A DNA stretch of 64,000 bases, from positions 16,033 through 80,032 of the forward strand of contig CAJMFH010000009.1 of assembly GCA_905212635.1 (NCBI GenBank). The letters run 5' to 3'. Numbering within the stretch: the stretch's first letter is position 1; each line of letters begins with the position of its first letter. Below, one piece after another: positions 19,081-28,109 of this stretch. The notes under the pieces were generated by a model. It worked only from the letters and a program-made list of their open reading frames with translations, was not told the origin of the DNA and ran no database searches. The position numbers and the translations under genes are program-made. Origin of the DNA: an uncultured Lachnoclostridium sp. GTDB taxonomy: Bacteria > Bacillota > Clostridia > Lachnospirales > Lachnospiraceae.

Positions 19081-19109
19081 ATGATAGCATACTGGGATAA
19101 AAAAGTCAA
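19081..19109 (-). promoter_or_regulatory. Promoter of glmS
   Basis: Minus strand: -35 TTGACT (19109-19104), 17 bp spacer, extended -10 TGcTATCAT ending at 19081. It lies about 70 nt upstream of the ribozyme cleavage site and back-to-back with the promoter of the secreted toxin-locus gene. Confidence 0.8.
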
Positions 19110-19125
19110 GAAGCACAAATAATGA

Positions 19126-19154
19126 TTGCAAAAATAGGAAAAATATGGTAAAAT
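19126..19154 (+). promoter_or_regulatory. Promoter of the toxin-locus first gene
   Basis: -35 TTGCAA (19126-19131), 17 bp spacer, extended -10 TGgTAAAAT ending at 19154. A leader hairpin follows, AAATCGT (19180-19186) with ACGATTT (19198-19204), ahead of SD GAAGGGA and the ATG at 19234. Confidence 0.7.
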
Positions 19155-19233
19155 GATTTTCGGATATACAACTATAAATAAATCGTTAATATTATAGACG
19201 ATTTGTAAAAAAATAACAGAAGGGAATCAATAT

Positions 19234-22200
19234 ATGATGACAAATCAAAAGAAAATGATAGCAATTTTGCTTATCGTGGCACTTATATTTCAGGGAACGC
19301 TGCCACAGTTTACAGGAAAAGTAATGGAAGCAAGAGCAGAACAACTGACAGAGCAGGAGACACCACTTGTCAGGGCGATTCACTGGCTTCGATCACAACA
19401 AGGGGACATAGGAAAGTGGGGAAATGACGGATTACCAAATCTTACATGTGATGCGTTGGCAGTGTTGCGAAAAGCAGAAGCAGAGGCAGATGACAAATAT
19501 CTTTCCATATGGGAAAAAGAGCATCCGGCATTAAATGTTGATGAACAAGCACATTTGGTTTGGGGACATGGAGACAAAGAAAAGCTGGAAGATCTTTTGA
19601 AATGTGCAAATCCAGATGGAGGATATGGACTTGACAGTACCTATACCAGTGAAATATATGACACGTTAATGGTTCTGATGGCGGCAGTTTCTTTAGAAGA
19701 AACAGAAAAAGAAGCAGTAACAGAAGCAGCAGAATATATCATGGCAAAGCAACAAAATGATGGCGGATTTGTGATAACAGAAGATAATACCGACAAGGCA
19801 TTAACAGCGGATATAGGTTATGTTATGTTGTCTTTAAATATAAAAAACAAAATATTTTATGAAAAATTAGATGCCTATTGTTTGAAGGCATATACCGGGG
19901 AGTTTACAACAGAGAAATTTTGTGAACAGGCAAAACTGGCACGTTACCTTATAAAAAGAAATCTCATTTCAAATGTGGCAGAAATAAAGGATACATTGCT
20001 TGCGATACAGTCAGAGAATGGAAGTATTTGTGATGGAGTTGAACAAACCATACAATATATTTTGCTGCTATTGGAAGTTGAGGAATTTTATAAACTGCGT
20101 TTTGAAATAATACAATTTCAGACAGAAACGGATTCTTATGTGTTAGAAAGTGGAGTAGAACAGACTCTTCATTTGACAACCGAGGTGGGATATTGTACGA
20201 ATCAGAGATTGACAGGAATAGTGACATATCATTTGATGGAGAACGGTGTAGAAAATCATTCTAGTGAGCAAAAAATTTCCTTGCCAATAGGAGAAAAGAA
20301 GCAGACAATACAAGAAGAAATGACGGTGTCTGCAATAATGGATAAAAAATATAGCATAAAAATAGAACTGATTTTGTATGGACAGGATGGAACAGAAGTG
20401 TTTCGAAAAAATCAGGAAATATCACTCACCATACAGGAGACAAAAGAAAGCGATCTTATATTACAGGCACAGGTAAAAAAAGGAAAATCTTATGGGGTAA
20501 CCCTGCGTTGGAATGAAATGTCTGATGAAAAAGAGCGTTATGGTTATCGGCTGTATCGAGAAAAGAAAAATGGAGAGTGGGAGACAAAATCTACATGGAA
20601 TGGTGAAGAAAAAGTAAAGGTATTAAATATTTATCCCCATAGTCTCGCCGAAAATTATCTTGACGAATGGCTTAATACCACAGTATCCGGAACGGAGGAA
20701 GTGGCAGGAAAAGGGCTGTTTGAAATAGATAAAGTTTATATTGATGACTTTAATTGCAATCCGGAACAATATCTGCTGAATGAAAATGGAGAGTACAAGC
20801 ATGATGTTCTTATGTATGGAACGTATGATTGTAATGCATTAAAAGATATAAATCAAAAAGCATATAATGCAACACAGGAATTCATTGATTCCGGAAGGGG
20901 TGTTTTGTTTGGACATGATACAGTGGGAAATAATTTTGCACACAGATGTCCAACATTTCGAGGATTTGCAGACCAAATGGGAATTCGTCTGATACCGGAT
21001 TACGATTATAGTGCCTGTCGAAAAGTAAAAGTAGTCAATAATGGTTTTTTGACCAGTTATCCATGGAAATTGTCAGGAACTCTTGATATTCCGGCGACTC
21101 ATAGTACCAGTCAGTATGCGGGAGGAAGTTTGGATTCAACCGTATGGCTGGAATTTGAAAAGAGGGGACTTACGGATGAGGAAACAGGAGCAAAAAATAC
21201 GGCGTATTTGTGTACCAATAATTCGCTGGCACTAATCCAGACAGGTCATAGCAGTGGACAGGCAACCGACGATGAACGAAAGATACTTGCTAATACATTA
21301 TTTTATCTAAAACAGTTGACAAATCAAACAGAAGCAAAAGATGAGTCTTTTTACGATACGGAAAAGCCGGAGAAACCGGAAATCAGTGGCAGTTATAGTA
21401 CGCAAGGTAAGAGTGCCTGGGTACAGATTGGCGGAAAAGATAAGGGAACAGCATATCGCTATCGTGTAGAAGCGATAAGTACGACAAATCGTGATGGACA
21501 AGTGCGTGAATCCAATATTGTTGATGCAGAGGCAATATCGGGAATTAAAGGATATCTTGTGGGGGTTAATGATAGCGAAGAAGAAATGAATGAGCTTGTG
21601 ACTTACGATGATCAAGGCAATCTGCTTTCCGAGGTGTTTGGAGAAGGGGAAGAAAACTATGAGCATACATTGGAAAATCTGGAAGTAGGAAAAATATATT
21701 ATATCCATGTACGTGCAGTAGATTATGCAGGAAATGTAAGTGAGGAATCAGTGCAGAAAATTATGATTGAATCAAGCACCCCGACCTATCAGACGTTGGA
21801 GAATGCCCTCATTGCAACCGAGAAATCCATATCAATTAACTGTTGTCAGGCGGATATTAACAAGAATATATATGCAGGAGAAGATTTCTGTTTTGGCGGC
21901 TCAATCCTCAATGCAGACTGTCTTGTAAAAACCAAAGGCAACGTGATGGCATATGGTTGGATTATCAACATTGCCAAAAAGCAAGAACAGGCGGAAACTC
22001 TTACTGTTAAAGATTACACCAGGGATATTGAGGCAGACATAAAAAACGATGGAGAAGAATACTTGCAGCTTGATATGTACAACAGTACCACTATAACAGT
22101 ACCGACATTCTGTCAGGGAACCACAGGTGCCTATTGTACCACACTGGACATCGCAAAACCTCTTGTTTCCGATGGAAGTATCTTCATCAATTGCAATGAA

Positions 22201-22407
22201 ACTACGATCGGTTCAGAAGACGAAAAGGCAGTCCTTTGTTCCATGAATGGAGACATCAACATCAATGCCACAAAGGCAAATGTCTATGGATTGATTTATG
22301 CTCCGAAGGGAACGGTATCTATCAACGTGTCTGAGTTTGATTTGGTGGGAACCATCATTGCAAAAGAGATCAAATTAAACGGAAGTTATGTTCGAATCAA
22401 CCAGTAA
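19234..22407 (+). CDS. Large secreted multidomain protein of the toxin locus
   Basis: 1057 residues with a Sec signal peptide (cleavage probably after ARA, about residue 34). Residues about 40-290 hold repeated helical units (LRSQQGDIGKWG, CANPDGGYGLD, AKQQNDGGF) like the alpha/alpha toroid of prenyltransferase/terpene-cyclase-like repeats. About 455-700 resembles DUF5057 (begins KVKVLNIYP; SGRGVLFGHDT). About 715-850 contains fibronectin-type-III-like segments. The C-terminal 200 residues look like a beta-helix (GLIYAPKGTVSIN, GTIIAKEIKLNG). No anchor is visible. The next gene begins 32 bp downstream and encodes a lipoprotein, so the pair is probably one operon. A role as a surface or export partner of the toxin downstream is inference. 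Domain names are tentative. Confidence 0.75.
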   Translation: MMTNQKKMIAILLIVALIFQGTLPQFTGKVMEARAEQLTEQETPLVRAIHWLRSQQGDIGKWGNDGLPNLTCDALAVLRKAEAEADDKYLSIWEKEHPALNVDEQAHLVWGHGDKEKLEDLLKCANPDGGYGLDSTYTSEIYDTLMVLMAAVSLEETEKEAVTEAAEYIMAKQQNDGGFVITEDNTDKALTADIGYVMLSLNIKNKIFYEKLDAYCLKAYTGEFTTEKFCEQAKLARYLIKRNLISNVAEIKDTLLAIQSENGSICDGVEQTIQYILLLLEVEEFYKLRFEIIQFQTETDSYVLESGVEQTLHLTTEVGYCTNQRLTGIVTYHLMENGVENHSSEQKISLPIGEKKQTIQEEMTVSAIMDKKYSIKIELILYGQDGTEVFRKNQEISLTIQETKESDLILQAQVKKGKSYGVTLRWNEMSDEKERYGYRLYREKKNGEWETKSTWNGEEKVKVLNIYPHSLAENYLDEWLNTTVSGTEEVAGKGLFEIDKVYIDDFNCNPEQYLLNENGEYKHDVLMYGTYDCNALKDINQKAYNATQEFIDSGRGVLFGHDTVGNNFAHRCPTFRGFADQMGIRLIPDYDYSACRKVKVVNNGFLTSYPWKLSGTLDIPATHSTSQYAGGSLDSTVWLEFEKRGLTDEETGAKNTAYLCTNNSLALIQTGHSSGQATDDERKILANTLFYLKQLTNQTEAKDESFYDTEKPEKPEISGSYSTQGKSAWVQIGGKDKGTAYRYRVEAISTTNRDGQVRESNIVDAEAISGIKGYLVGVNDSEEEMNELVTYDDQGNLLSEVFGEGEENYEHTLENLEVGKIYYIHVRAVDYAGNVSEESVQKIMIESSTPTYQTLENALIATEKSISINCCQADINKNIYAGEDFCFGGSILNADCLVKTKGNVMAYGWIINIAKKQEQAETLTVKDYTRDIEADIKNDGEEYLQLDMYNSTTITVPTFCQGTTGAYCTTLDIAKPLVSDGSIFINCNETTIGSEDEKAVLCSMNGDININATKANVYGLIYAPKGTVSINVSEFDLVGTIIAKEIKLNGSYVRINQ

Positions 22408-22439
22408 CACCAAAGGGAAACGAAAGGTAGGAGGATCTG

Positions 22440-24371
22440 ATGAAAAATATCATATTTAATAAAACAAAAAAAACATGTAAAACGATTGCACTTGTGCTTG
22501 TATTTGCCATGGTAATAAACCTGTGCAGTTGTGCGGCAAAGCCGGATAAACAGGAGGCAGCACAACCCGCTGTGGACAATTCTGCATATGCCGAAGTAGT
22601 CTATAATGATGCTGAGAAATTAGCGGCAAAATTACAGACAGGAGTTGCAGAACTGAAAAAACAGGTAGACAACAGCGGAAAAAAGGTAAGCAAAAATGTG
22701 TCGCAAAAAGCGGATGAGCTGGCGACACTTTTGGATACGTACCAACAAAACATGGACAAATTTTTTGCTGAAAATCGCGAGAAAATCGCTTCCTTGAAAT
22801 CCGATACATTGAACCAAAGACAGGAAGCCTATGAAACCATGTATGCCGAGAAAACAGCGGCAGCAAAAGAAACCCTTGCAGACCTTGCCGGAGCGACCAA
22901 CACTAAGGAGACGAAAAAATCGCTGAAAACTCTGCAATCTCTGTGGGGAGAGGAAGAAACTCCGATTTACGGAACGGAACCCGTCAACGTGGCAGAAGAA
23001 GCAGAAATTACTACGGAAGAAGTGGAGAGTCTGGAAGAATACGCGGAATCCATGACAGAAAATTCCGTGAAAAGTAGTGATAAGCGGGGGGCAAAGGGCG
23101 AATATTTGGAACTTTCCGGGGAAACAGCTTTGACAGATAACATCAAAGCCAAAGCGGAAGAACTTGCCACACCTTTGAACGTGTATAACTATCTGAAAAC
23201 AACCATCGATTATGAATTGTATTTGGGAAGCCGAAAAGGAGCCGGAGAAACCCTTGATGCACAGGCTGGAAACGACAAAGACCAAGCGAGTCTTTTGATT
23301 ACCATGCTTCGCTATCTTGGTTATCCCGCGCGTTATGTAGAGGGAACCATTGAACTGGACTCCGCTCAGGTGAAAAATTTAACGGGAGCAAAAGACATTG
23401 AAAGCGGTGCTAACGTGCTTGCTTCTGCCGGTGTTCCGATAACCTTGCTTTCTGCTGACGGAAAAGTAGCCGCCGTTTCCCTTAACCACACATGGGTAGA
23501 AGCCTATGTGCCATACACCGACTATCGCGGTGCCGGGAAAAACACCGGAGAAAGTCGGTGGATTCCCCTTGATACCGGGATTTCGCAGTATGAGGAAGTG
23601 GAAAGTGTTGCTTCTTATCTGGAAGATAAAGACATTACTGTGAATTGGAACACCCTTTTGGAGAACGGAGACAGCGAGACTATCATCGCTCAGATGGAGC
23701 AGATGAAAGAGCGAATAGTGGGCGAACAGTCGGAAGGTTCCTCAAATCTATATACCAGAAACCGAATCAAATCCAGTACCACCGTTTCTTATCTGCCTCT
23801 CTCTTTACAATACACGGTGCTGACAAAAAAAGAAATCTATGCTACAATAAAAGAAGCCGACAGCGACCGTGTCACTTTTACCATTGATGGGAAGAAACTG
23901 GGTACATATAAATACGCGGAATTGGCAGGCAAACGCATTACCATTGATTACGAAGCTGAGACGGAAGATGACAAAAAAGCATTGGAAACCTACGGTTCCG
24001 TCTTTGACACCCCGGCATATCTGGTGTCTATGAAGCCGGTGTTGAAATTTGACGGAGAAACCGTTGCGACTGGTAACGCAGTCATCCTCGGAACTACCCA
24101 GACCCTTTCCATGAAGATAACTTCCTGTGGAATGGAAAATGCGGTCAATAACTCTGTTACAGCCGGGTCATTGTATCAGGTGACTCTGGATGGACAGGCG
24201 ATTACCGGAAATGATTTGCAGAGTAGTTATGAGGAAGCCGTTGCCATGGCAGAAAGTGCGACTGTGGAAAGCGTCTATTCGGATGACTATCTCGGAAAAG
24301 TATTAGACGTGGCGGGTAAGCTGTACTTTGCCCAATTGGATGCTGCTTATACTATAGCAGGGGTGATGTGA
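22440..24371 (+). CDS. Lipoprotein with transglutaminase-like domain lacking the catalytic Cys; probable N-terminal part of a polymorphic toxin
   Basis: 643 residues. The N-terminus is a lipoprotein signal with lipobox LCSC (Cys31). Residues about 50-160 are charged and predicted coiled coil. Residues about 225-385 have a transglutaminase-like fold: AGNDKDQASLLITMLRYLGYPARYVEG, NHTWVEAY and WIPLDTG. In active members the first motif carries Cys where this protein has Asp279; the His and Asp positions remain. The rest is beta-rich. The gene stops at TGA 24369, and the next open frame (24405) continues in the same frame after two in-frame stops, so this may be the front half of one broken gene. 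SD AGGAGG precedes the ATG. Confidence 0.75.
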   Translation: MKNIIFNKTKKTCKTIALVLVFAMVINLCSCAAKPDKQEAAQPAVDNSAYAEVVYNDAEKLAAKLQTGVAELKKQVDNSGKKVSKNVSQKADELATLLDTYQQNMDKFFAENREKIASLKSDTLNQRQEAYETMYAEKTAAAKETLADLAGATNTKETKKSLKTLQSLWGEEETPIYGTEPVNVAEEAEITTEEVESLEEYAESMTENSVKSSDKRGAKGEYLELSGETALTDNIKAKAEELATPLNVYNYLKTTIDYELYLGSRKGAGETLDAQAGNDKDQASLLITMLRYLGYPARYVEGTIELDSAQVKNLTGAKDIESGANVLASAGVPITLLSADGKVAAVSLNHTWVEAYVPYTDYRGAGKNTGESRWIPLDTGISQYEEVESVASYLEDKDITVNWNTLLENGDSETIIAQMEQMKERIVGEQSEGSSNLYTRNRIKSSTTVSYLPLSLQYTVLTKKEIYATIKEADSDRVTFTIDGKKLGTYKYAELAGKRITIDYEAETEDDKKALETYGSVFDTPAYLVSMKPVLKFDGETVATGNAVILGTTQTLSMKITSCGMENAVNNSVTAGSLYQVTLDGQAITGNDLQSSYEEAVAMAESATVESVYSDDYLGKVLDVAGKLYFAQLDAAYTIAGVM

Positions 24372-24404
24372 GGTGTCTAGGCGACGAGAAGTCTTAGTGA
24401 GGGC

Positions 24405-25952
24405 ATGACAGGCTATCAGGTGCGGACAAGTTCTTTGTATGGAAGTCCTGTGGCGGTCAGCGAGGGAAGCCTGTTTATTGACATCGACCATGACAGTCAT
24501 GGAGTTGTGAGTTTGAGTGGCAGCAAAGCTGACGAAGTGAGATTTATGAAGGTCAGTGGAATGCTTTCTTCCTTATGCGAAAACTTGATATGGGAAGAAT
24601 TGACGGGTGCAGAATCCGTTTCTACTATGACAGTGTTGCAGACGGCAACAGAGCAGGACATGGAACTTCTTGTAATTAACGAGAGTAATTATGAGGAGAT
24701 GTCAGAAAAACTGGAAGCAGACAATGCGGTACTGACAGATATCAAAAAGGCGGTCAAGAGTGGAAAAGAAGTAACTGTTCCGACAAGAGAAGTTACTATG
24801 GGCGATTGGACTGGAACCGGATACATCATCATGGATTCAGAAACCGGAGCAGGAGCATATCGAATCAGTGGAGGACTGAGTAACGGAACCACCGGGAACC
24901 TTAATGGTGGAAGTGTAACCGGACTTGTGACGACAGAAGCGATTTTGGGAATAACTCTGCTGTTAGTGGATATTGTGGAATTGGTATCGTGTCTTGTGTC
25001 CATTGCATGTATGTCGGTAATCCCCGGTGGAATGATGGTAGCGCTTGTCATCGAGATGGTGCTTTTAACAGTTGCGGTCATCGAGTTAGTACAGTATATA
25101 CAGTTGTATGTGAGGTTCCTAAACGGAGATTTGGAAGCTGGGGAACAGGTCGTAACAGAGACAATGGTAAATGCATCGTTTAGCATTGTATTTAGTTCAA
25201 TCACATGGATTGTGAAGAAGTGTGGAAATGCGGTCCGGACAAAGTGGAAAGAATCAAAGCTGCAAAAAAAGATGAAAGAGTTGTTCGGAGAAGCGGCAGA
25301 TGATGTTGACGATGATTTTGATATTACCGATGATTATGAGGACGCAGCTACAGGTGGAGATAGTGGAAATAGTTCTGGAAAAGGCGGTACGAGCGAGGAT
25401 GGAGATAAGGGAAACTCTAGTGGCGATGACTCCGGGAATGGTTCTGCTGCTGGTGGTAGTGCCGGGACTGGCGGAAATGGCTCTGGCTCAGGAAGTGATG
25501 CAGGCGGAAGTGGTTCGTCTGTAGGTGAAAGTGGTTCTGGCGGTTTAGGGAATGGAACTGGAACACGAACAGCTATTCTTACATATGAGGAGGCAGAGGA
25601 GCTTGCAATCGGTGCAATAAAAGGTAAGAAAAACGCAGAACTAGTGGTTTTGGGTAAATATGACGGTGGAGGGGCGACATCATATGTAGAAGTAGCTAAA
25701 GAGTTGGAGGCACAATATTTTCAACTGGATAATTGGGAGGAACTTGCAGCGAAATATTCAGATGATGAGATGTGGAAGATAAATGAGAAATTTTTGGATA
25801 TTCAAATGAGTTCAGGAAGAGAGATATATTTGTCACATAATCCTGAAGATTATATCGGTGATGGTACATTTTTTGCAAGAGAACTGCAATATTTGATGGA
25901 GAATGGTTATAGATTCATAGATGAAGGAGAAATATGGCATGCTGTACGATGA
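24405..25952 (+). CDS. Membrane/linker/toxin-tip half of a polymorphic toxin
   Basis: 515 residues. Residues 1-175 are a beta-rich segment opening MTGYQVRTSSLYG. About 178-250 hold two or three membrane helices. A basic stretch (KKCGNAVRTKWKESK) leads into a roughly 75-residue Gly/Ser/Asp linker (about 318-390). The last 130 residues form a compact C-terminal domain with pattern LGKYDGG...SYVEVAKEL...NEKFLD...IYLSHNPEDY...ELQYLMENGYRF. That arrangement of membrane part, flexible linker and variable tip followed by an overlapping small gene is typical of polymorphic toxins. The tip's activity is not recognised. Its ATG lacks a well-spaced SD and the frame is continuous with the lipoprotein upstream. 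Confidence 0.7.
   Translation: MTGYQVRTSSLYGSPVAVSEGSLFIDIDHDSHGVVSLSGSKADEVRFMKVSGMLSSLCENLIWEELTGAESVSTMTVLQTATEQDMELLVINESNYEEMSEKLEADNAVLTDIKKAVKSGKEVTVPTREVTMGDWTGTGYIIMDSETGAGAYRISGGLSNGTTGNLNGGSVTGLVTTEAILGITLLLVDIVELVSCLVSIACMSVIPGGMMVALVIEMVLLTVAVIELVQYIQLYVRFLNGDLEAGEQVVTETMVNASFSIVFSSITWIVKKCGNAVRTKWKESKLQKKMKELFGEAADDVDDDFDITDDYEDAATGGDSGNSSGKGGTSEDGDKGNSSGDDSGNGSAAGGSAGTGGNGSGSGSDAGGSGSSVGESGSGGLGNGTGTRTAILTYEEAEELAIGAIKGKKNAELVVLGKYDGGGATSYVEVAKELEAQYFQLDNWEELAAKYSDDEMWKINEKFLDIQMSSGREIYLSHNPEDYIGDGTFFARELQYLMENGYRFIDEGEIWHAVR
25110..25284 (+). repeat. 175 bp direct repeat, copy 1 (inside toxin gene)
   Basis: Encodes the segment from VRFLNGDLEAGEQ to KKMKELF just after the membrane helices. 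A near-identical copy lies at 27438-27612. Differences by eye are only a handful of bases. Confidence 0.85.
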
Positions 25953-26352
25953 CAAGTTTTATGAAAAAGCCGTTAATGAGTTCGAAGAATCTTTTCAAAA
26001 GGTGTTTTTCGAAAAGATGTTATTAAGGGAAAAAGTTTGTTCCTTTGGACACATGGGTTATTTTAAATTACATTATGTTTATATTCCAATGAATTATACA
26101 ATAGTAGTGGAGAATGAGTTAAGGACATTTACAATTGCCATTGAAGATGAGGAAAAAGCGAGGAATTCTTTGTATAGAATTGAGCGTTTTGATAATCAAT
26201 TGTCCAAGAGTAACATCAAGAATGCTATAAAATTGCTGAAAAAGGTATTAGATACCGATGAGATTGATTTTTACATTCATATAGACGGAAAATTGTATAG
26301 AAAGCGGAATAATGTTCTAAAACGTGTAAAAGATATAAGAGAGCTTATGTGA
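25939..26352 (+). CDS. Putative immunity protein of the adjacent toxin tip
   Basis: 137 residues, soluble, no signal peptide. It overlaps the toxin gene by 14 bp. The ATG at 25939 is preferred because AAGGAGA (25923-25929) lies just upstream; an in-frame ATG at 25921 would put that SD inside the gene. Small size, cytoplasmic nature and tight overlap with a polymorphic toxin are the usual marks of its immunity gene. I do not recognise the family. G+C content is visibly lower than in the housekeeping genes around the locus. Confidence 0.7.
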   Translation: MLYDDKFYEKAVNEFEESFQKVFFEKMLLREKVCSFGHMGYFKLHYVYIPMNYTIVVENELRTFTIAIEDEEKARNSLYRIERFDNQLSKSNIKNAIKLLKKVLDTDEIDFYIHIDGKLYRKRNNVLKRVKDIRELM

Positions 26353-26451
26353 TGCGCTCTTACAAAACAGAAAAATACAAAACATAGAGAAGCATTTCTC
26401 TGGAGTTATAACAAAATATTCTGCAATGCATTTCCAGCATATTTTACAACG

Positions 26452-26606
26452 ACTAGAAACCGAATCAAATCCGTCACCACCGTTTTTTATTTGCCCCTCT
26501 CTTTACAACACACGGTGCTGACAAAAAAGAAATCTATGTTACAATAAAAGAAACCGACAGCGACCGTGTCACTTTTACCATCGATGGAAAGCAACTGGGT
26601 ACATTG
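26452..26606 (+). pseudogene. Fragment of the transglutaminase-like lipoprotein gene
   Basis: About 155 bp closely matches 23754-23907 inside the lipoprotein gene (from the TRNRIKSS region to KLGT), with one A lost from the poly-A run that breaks the frame. It lies in the 295 bp gap between two immunity-like genes and has no start or SD. It is a relic of a former toxin gene copy. Confidence 0.85.
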
Positions 26607-26647
26607 TCATAGATTTATTGAATTGAACAAGAAAGGAGAGTTTTGGT

Positions 26648-26992
26648 ATGCAATTAAATGAAACAGATCAAATGGCATTGGAATTTAATCGACAGGCAAG
26701 GGAGCTGCTTGGCAATCGTGTAACAGATTTTGTGATTTCAGATGTGATTGATGACCCAAACCATAGAGCATTTTCGAGTACTTTCAAGGCGTATGATTAC
26801 TTTATGGTAAGACTTAATTATGATAGAGGAAACTTTAGTTGCTGTATTTGCACCGGAGGAATTGAATTCGGTTTAGATAATTCTCAAAAATGTTGGGATA
26901 CCGCCGATTTTGATGTGTTTTTTAAAGAGTTAAAACAAGAAATCGAACTGCGAATACCGGATAAATTTTTGAAGGCAAAAGGTTGGCTGTAA
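26648..26992 (+). CDS. Immunity-like protein, paralog A
   Basis: 114 residues, soluble. Motifs FKAYDYFMVRLNY, CCICTGGI, GLDNSQK and a C-terminal DVFFKELKQEIELRIPDKFLKAKGW are shared with the next gene. SD AAAGGAGAG before ATG 26648. Together with its neighbour it looks like a tandem pair of immunity genes kept after their toxin was lost, because no matching toxin tip is encoded nearby. Family not recognised. Confidence 0.65.
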   Translation: MQLNETDQMALEFNRQARELLGNRVTDFVISDVIDDPNHRAFSSTFKAYDYFMVRLNYDRGNFSCCICTGGIEFGLDNSQKCWDTADFDVFFKELKQEIELRIPDKFLKAKGWL

Positions 26993-27000
26993 ATAAGGCA

Positions 27001-27045
27001 TTCAGGTTATCAGGTGAAGACAAGATTGATGGAAGACTATGGTTA
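27001..27045 (+). pseudogene. Short relic resembling the 5' end of the toxin half-gene
   Basis: The stretch begins CAGGTTATCAGGTG, then a GACAAG and a GGAAG block in the same order and spacing as at about 24408-24455 (MTGYQVRTSSLYG). It lies between two immunity paralogs. The match is short, so this is a tentative call. Confidence 0.45.
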
Positions 27046-27077
27046 TAACCGTTTGGAGCAGAAAGGAGATTTTTGAT

Positions 27078-27422
27078 ATGCAATTAAATGCAACAAAGAA
27101 AAAGGCAGATTTTATTGCAGATAGATTGAAGATTTTTTTCGGCAAAAGAGTTGATAATGTGGTGATAGAAAATGTAATTGATGTGCCCGGTCATACTTAT
27201 TTTTCTATCAAGTTTAAAGCATATAATTATTTTGCAGTACGCTTAAACTATGGTGTAGGGAGTTTTGGATGTTGTATTTGCACCGGGGGAATTGGAGTCG
27301 GATTAGATAATTCTCAAAAGTACTGGGATACCGCTGATTTTGATGTGTTTTTTAAAGAGTTAAAACAAGAAATCGAACTGCGAATACCAGATAAATTTCT
27401 GAAAGCAAAAGGTTGGATGTAA
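27078..27422 (+). CDS. Immunity-like protein, paralog B
   Basis: 114 residues, the same length as paralog A. The last 50 residues are almost identical (TADFDVFFKELKQEIELRIPDKFLKAKGWM) while the N-terminal 50 have diverged. The start is ATG 27078 with AAAGGAG upstream. Near-identity at the 3' end and divergence at the 5' end suggests duplication followed by gene conversion or selection on the toxin-binding face. Function inferred from context only. Confidence 0.65.
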   Translation: MQLNATKKKADFIADRLKIFFGKRVDNVVIENVIDVPGHTYFSIKFKAYNYFAVRLNYGVGSFGCCICTGGIGVGLDNSQKYWDTADFDVFFKELKQEIELRIPDKFLKAKGWM

Positions 27423-27437
27423 ATAAGGCAGTTATAG

Positions 27438-27612
27438 GTGAGGTTTCTAAACGGAGATTTGGAAGCTGGGGAACAGGTCGTAACAGAGACAATGGTAAAT
27501 GCATTGTTTAGCTTTGTATTTAGTTCAATCACATGGATTGTGAAGAAGTGTGGAAATGCGGTGCGGACAAAGTGGAAAGAATCAAAACTGCAAAAAAAGA
27601 TGAAAGAGTTGT
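27438..27612 (+). repeat. 175 bp direct repeat, copy 2 (orphan toxin-gene piece)
   Basis: Copy of 25110-25284. It encodes the basic segment that follows the membrane helices, then runs in frame straight into an unrelated immunity-like sequence instead of the linker and toxin tip. It is a recombination scar or orphan toxin cassette. Confidence 0.85.
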
Positions 27613-27620
27613 GGCAGGTT

Positions 27621-28094
27621 ATGGAATATACAGAAATGCTATATGAAGCAATTCAAAAAGAAGAATTAATTCTTTTTTTGAAAGGCGAAAAAGAGTATAA
27701 TATTACTCCATCGCAATATACACCGGGGGCAGAACCGACAGATGTTGGTAAAGTGTTGTCTAAAGTGATTTACAAAGTGTACGAAACAGACTCTAGCATA
27801 AAAGAGGAGTTTGAAGAAGCTTTATTAATCATGTTAGGAGAAACGGATTATGATGTGTATGTTGCAGTATTATATATAATGAGCGAATTATTTAAGGAAA
27901 AGAATGGTTTGTCTCCGTTTAATATAAATATATTGTCCATATTGCCTAAGTTAAAGTGTGAGGTGTTACAAAGAGAGGAATCCTTTAAGGAGGGTATGGT
28001 ATATTCCAATGGATTTGTATCATCAAAGGTGCGGGATAATTTGGAGAGATTTAATCATGTGTGCAAAGAAGAATATGGAATAGAATTATTTTAA
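27621..28094 (+). CDS. Immunity-like protein fused behind an orphan toxin segment
   Basis: 157 residues from ATG 27621 (MEYTEMLYEAIQKEE), mostly helical, acidic, no signal peptide. The same frame extends upstream to GTG 27438 through the repeat of the toxin gene, so the product may instead be a 218-residue chimera. Neither start has a good SD. I read it as an orphan immunity gene left when a toxin tip was deleted. Family not recognised. Confidence 0.55.
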   Translation: MEYTEMLYEAIQKEELILFLKGEKEYNITPSQYTPGAEPTDVGKVLSKVIYKVYETDSSIKEEFEEALLIMLGETDYDVYVAVLYIMSELFKEKNGLSPFNINILSILPKLKCEVLQREESFKEGMVYSNGFVSSKVRDNLERFNHVCKEEYGIELF

Positions 28095-28109
28095 TTTGCT
28101 TAGAGAGAG

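Noticed and set aside
24369..24380. TGA as a selenocysteine or programmed read-through codon joining the two toxin halves
   Set aside because: A second in-frame stop (TAG) follows two codons later and no selenocysteine insertion element is evident.
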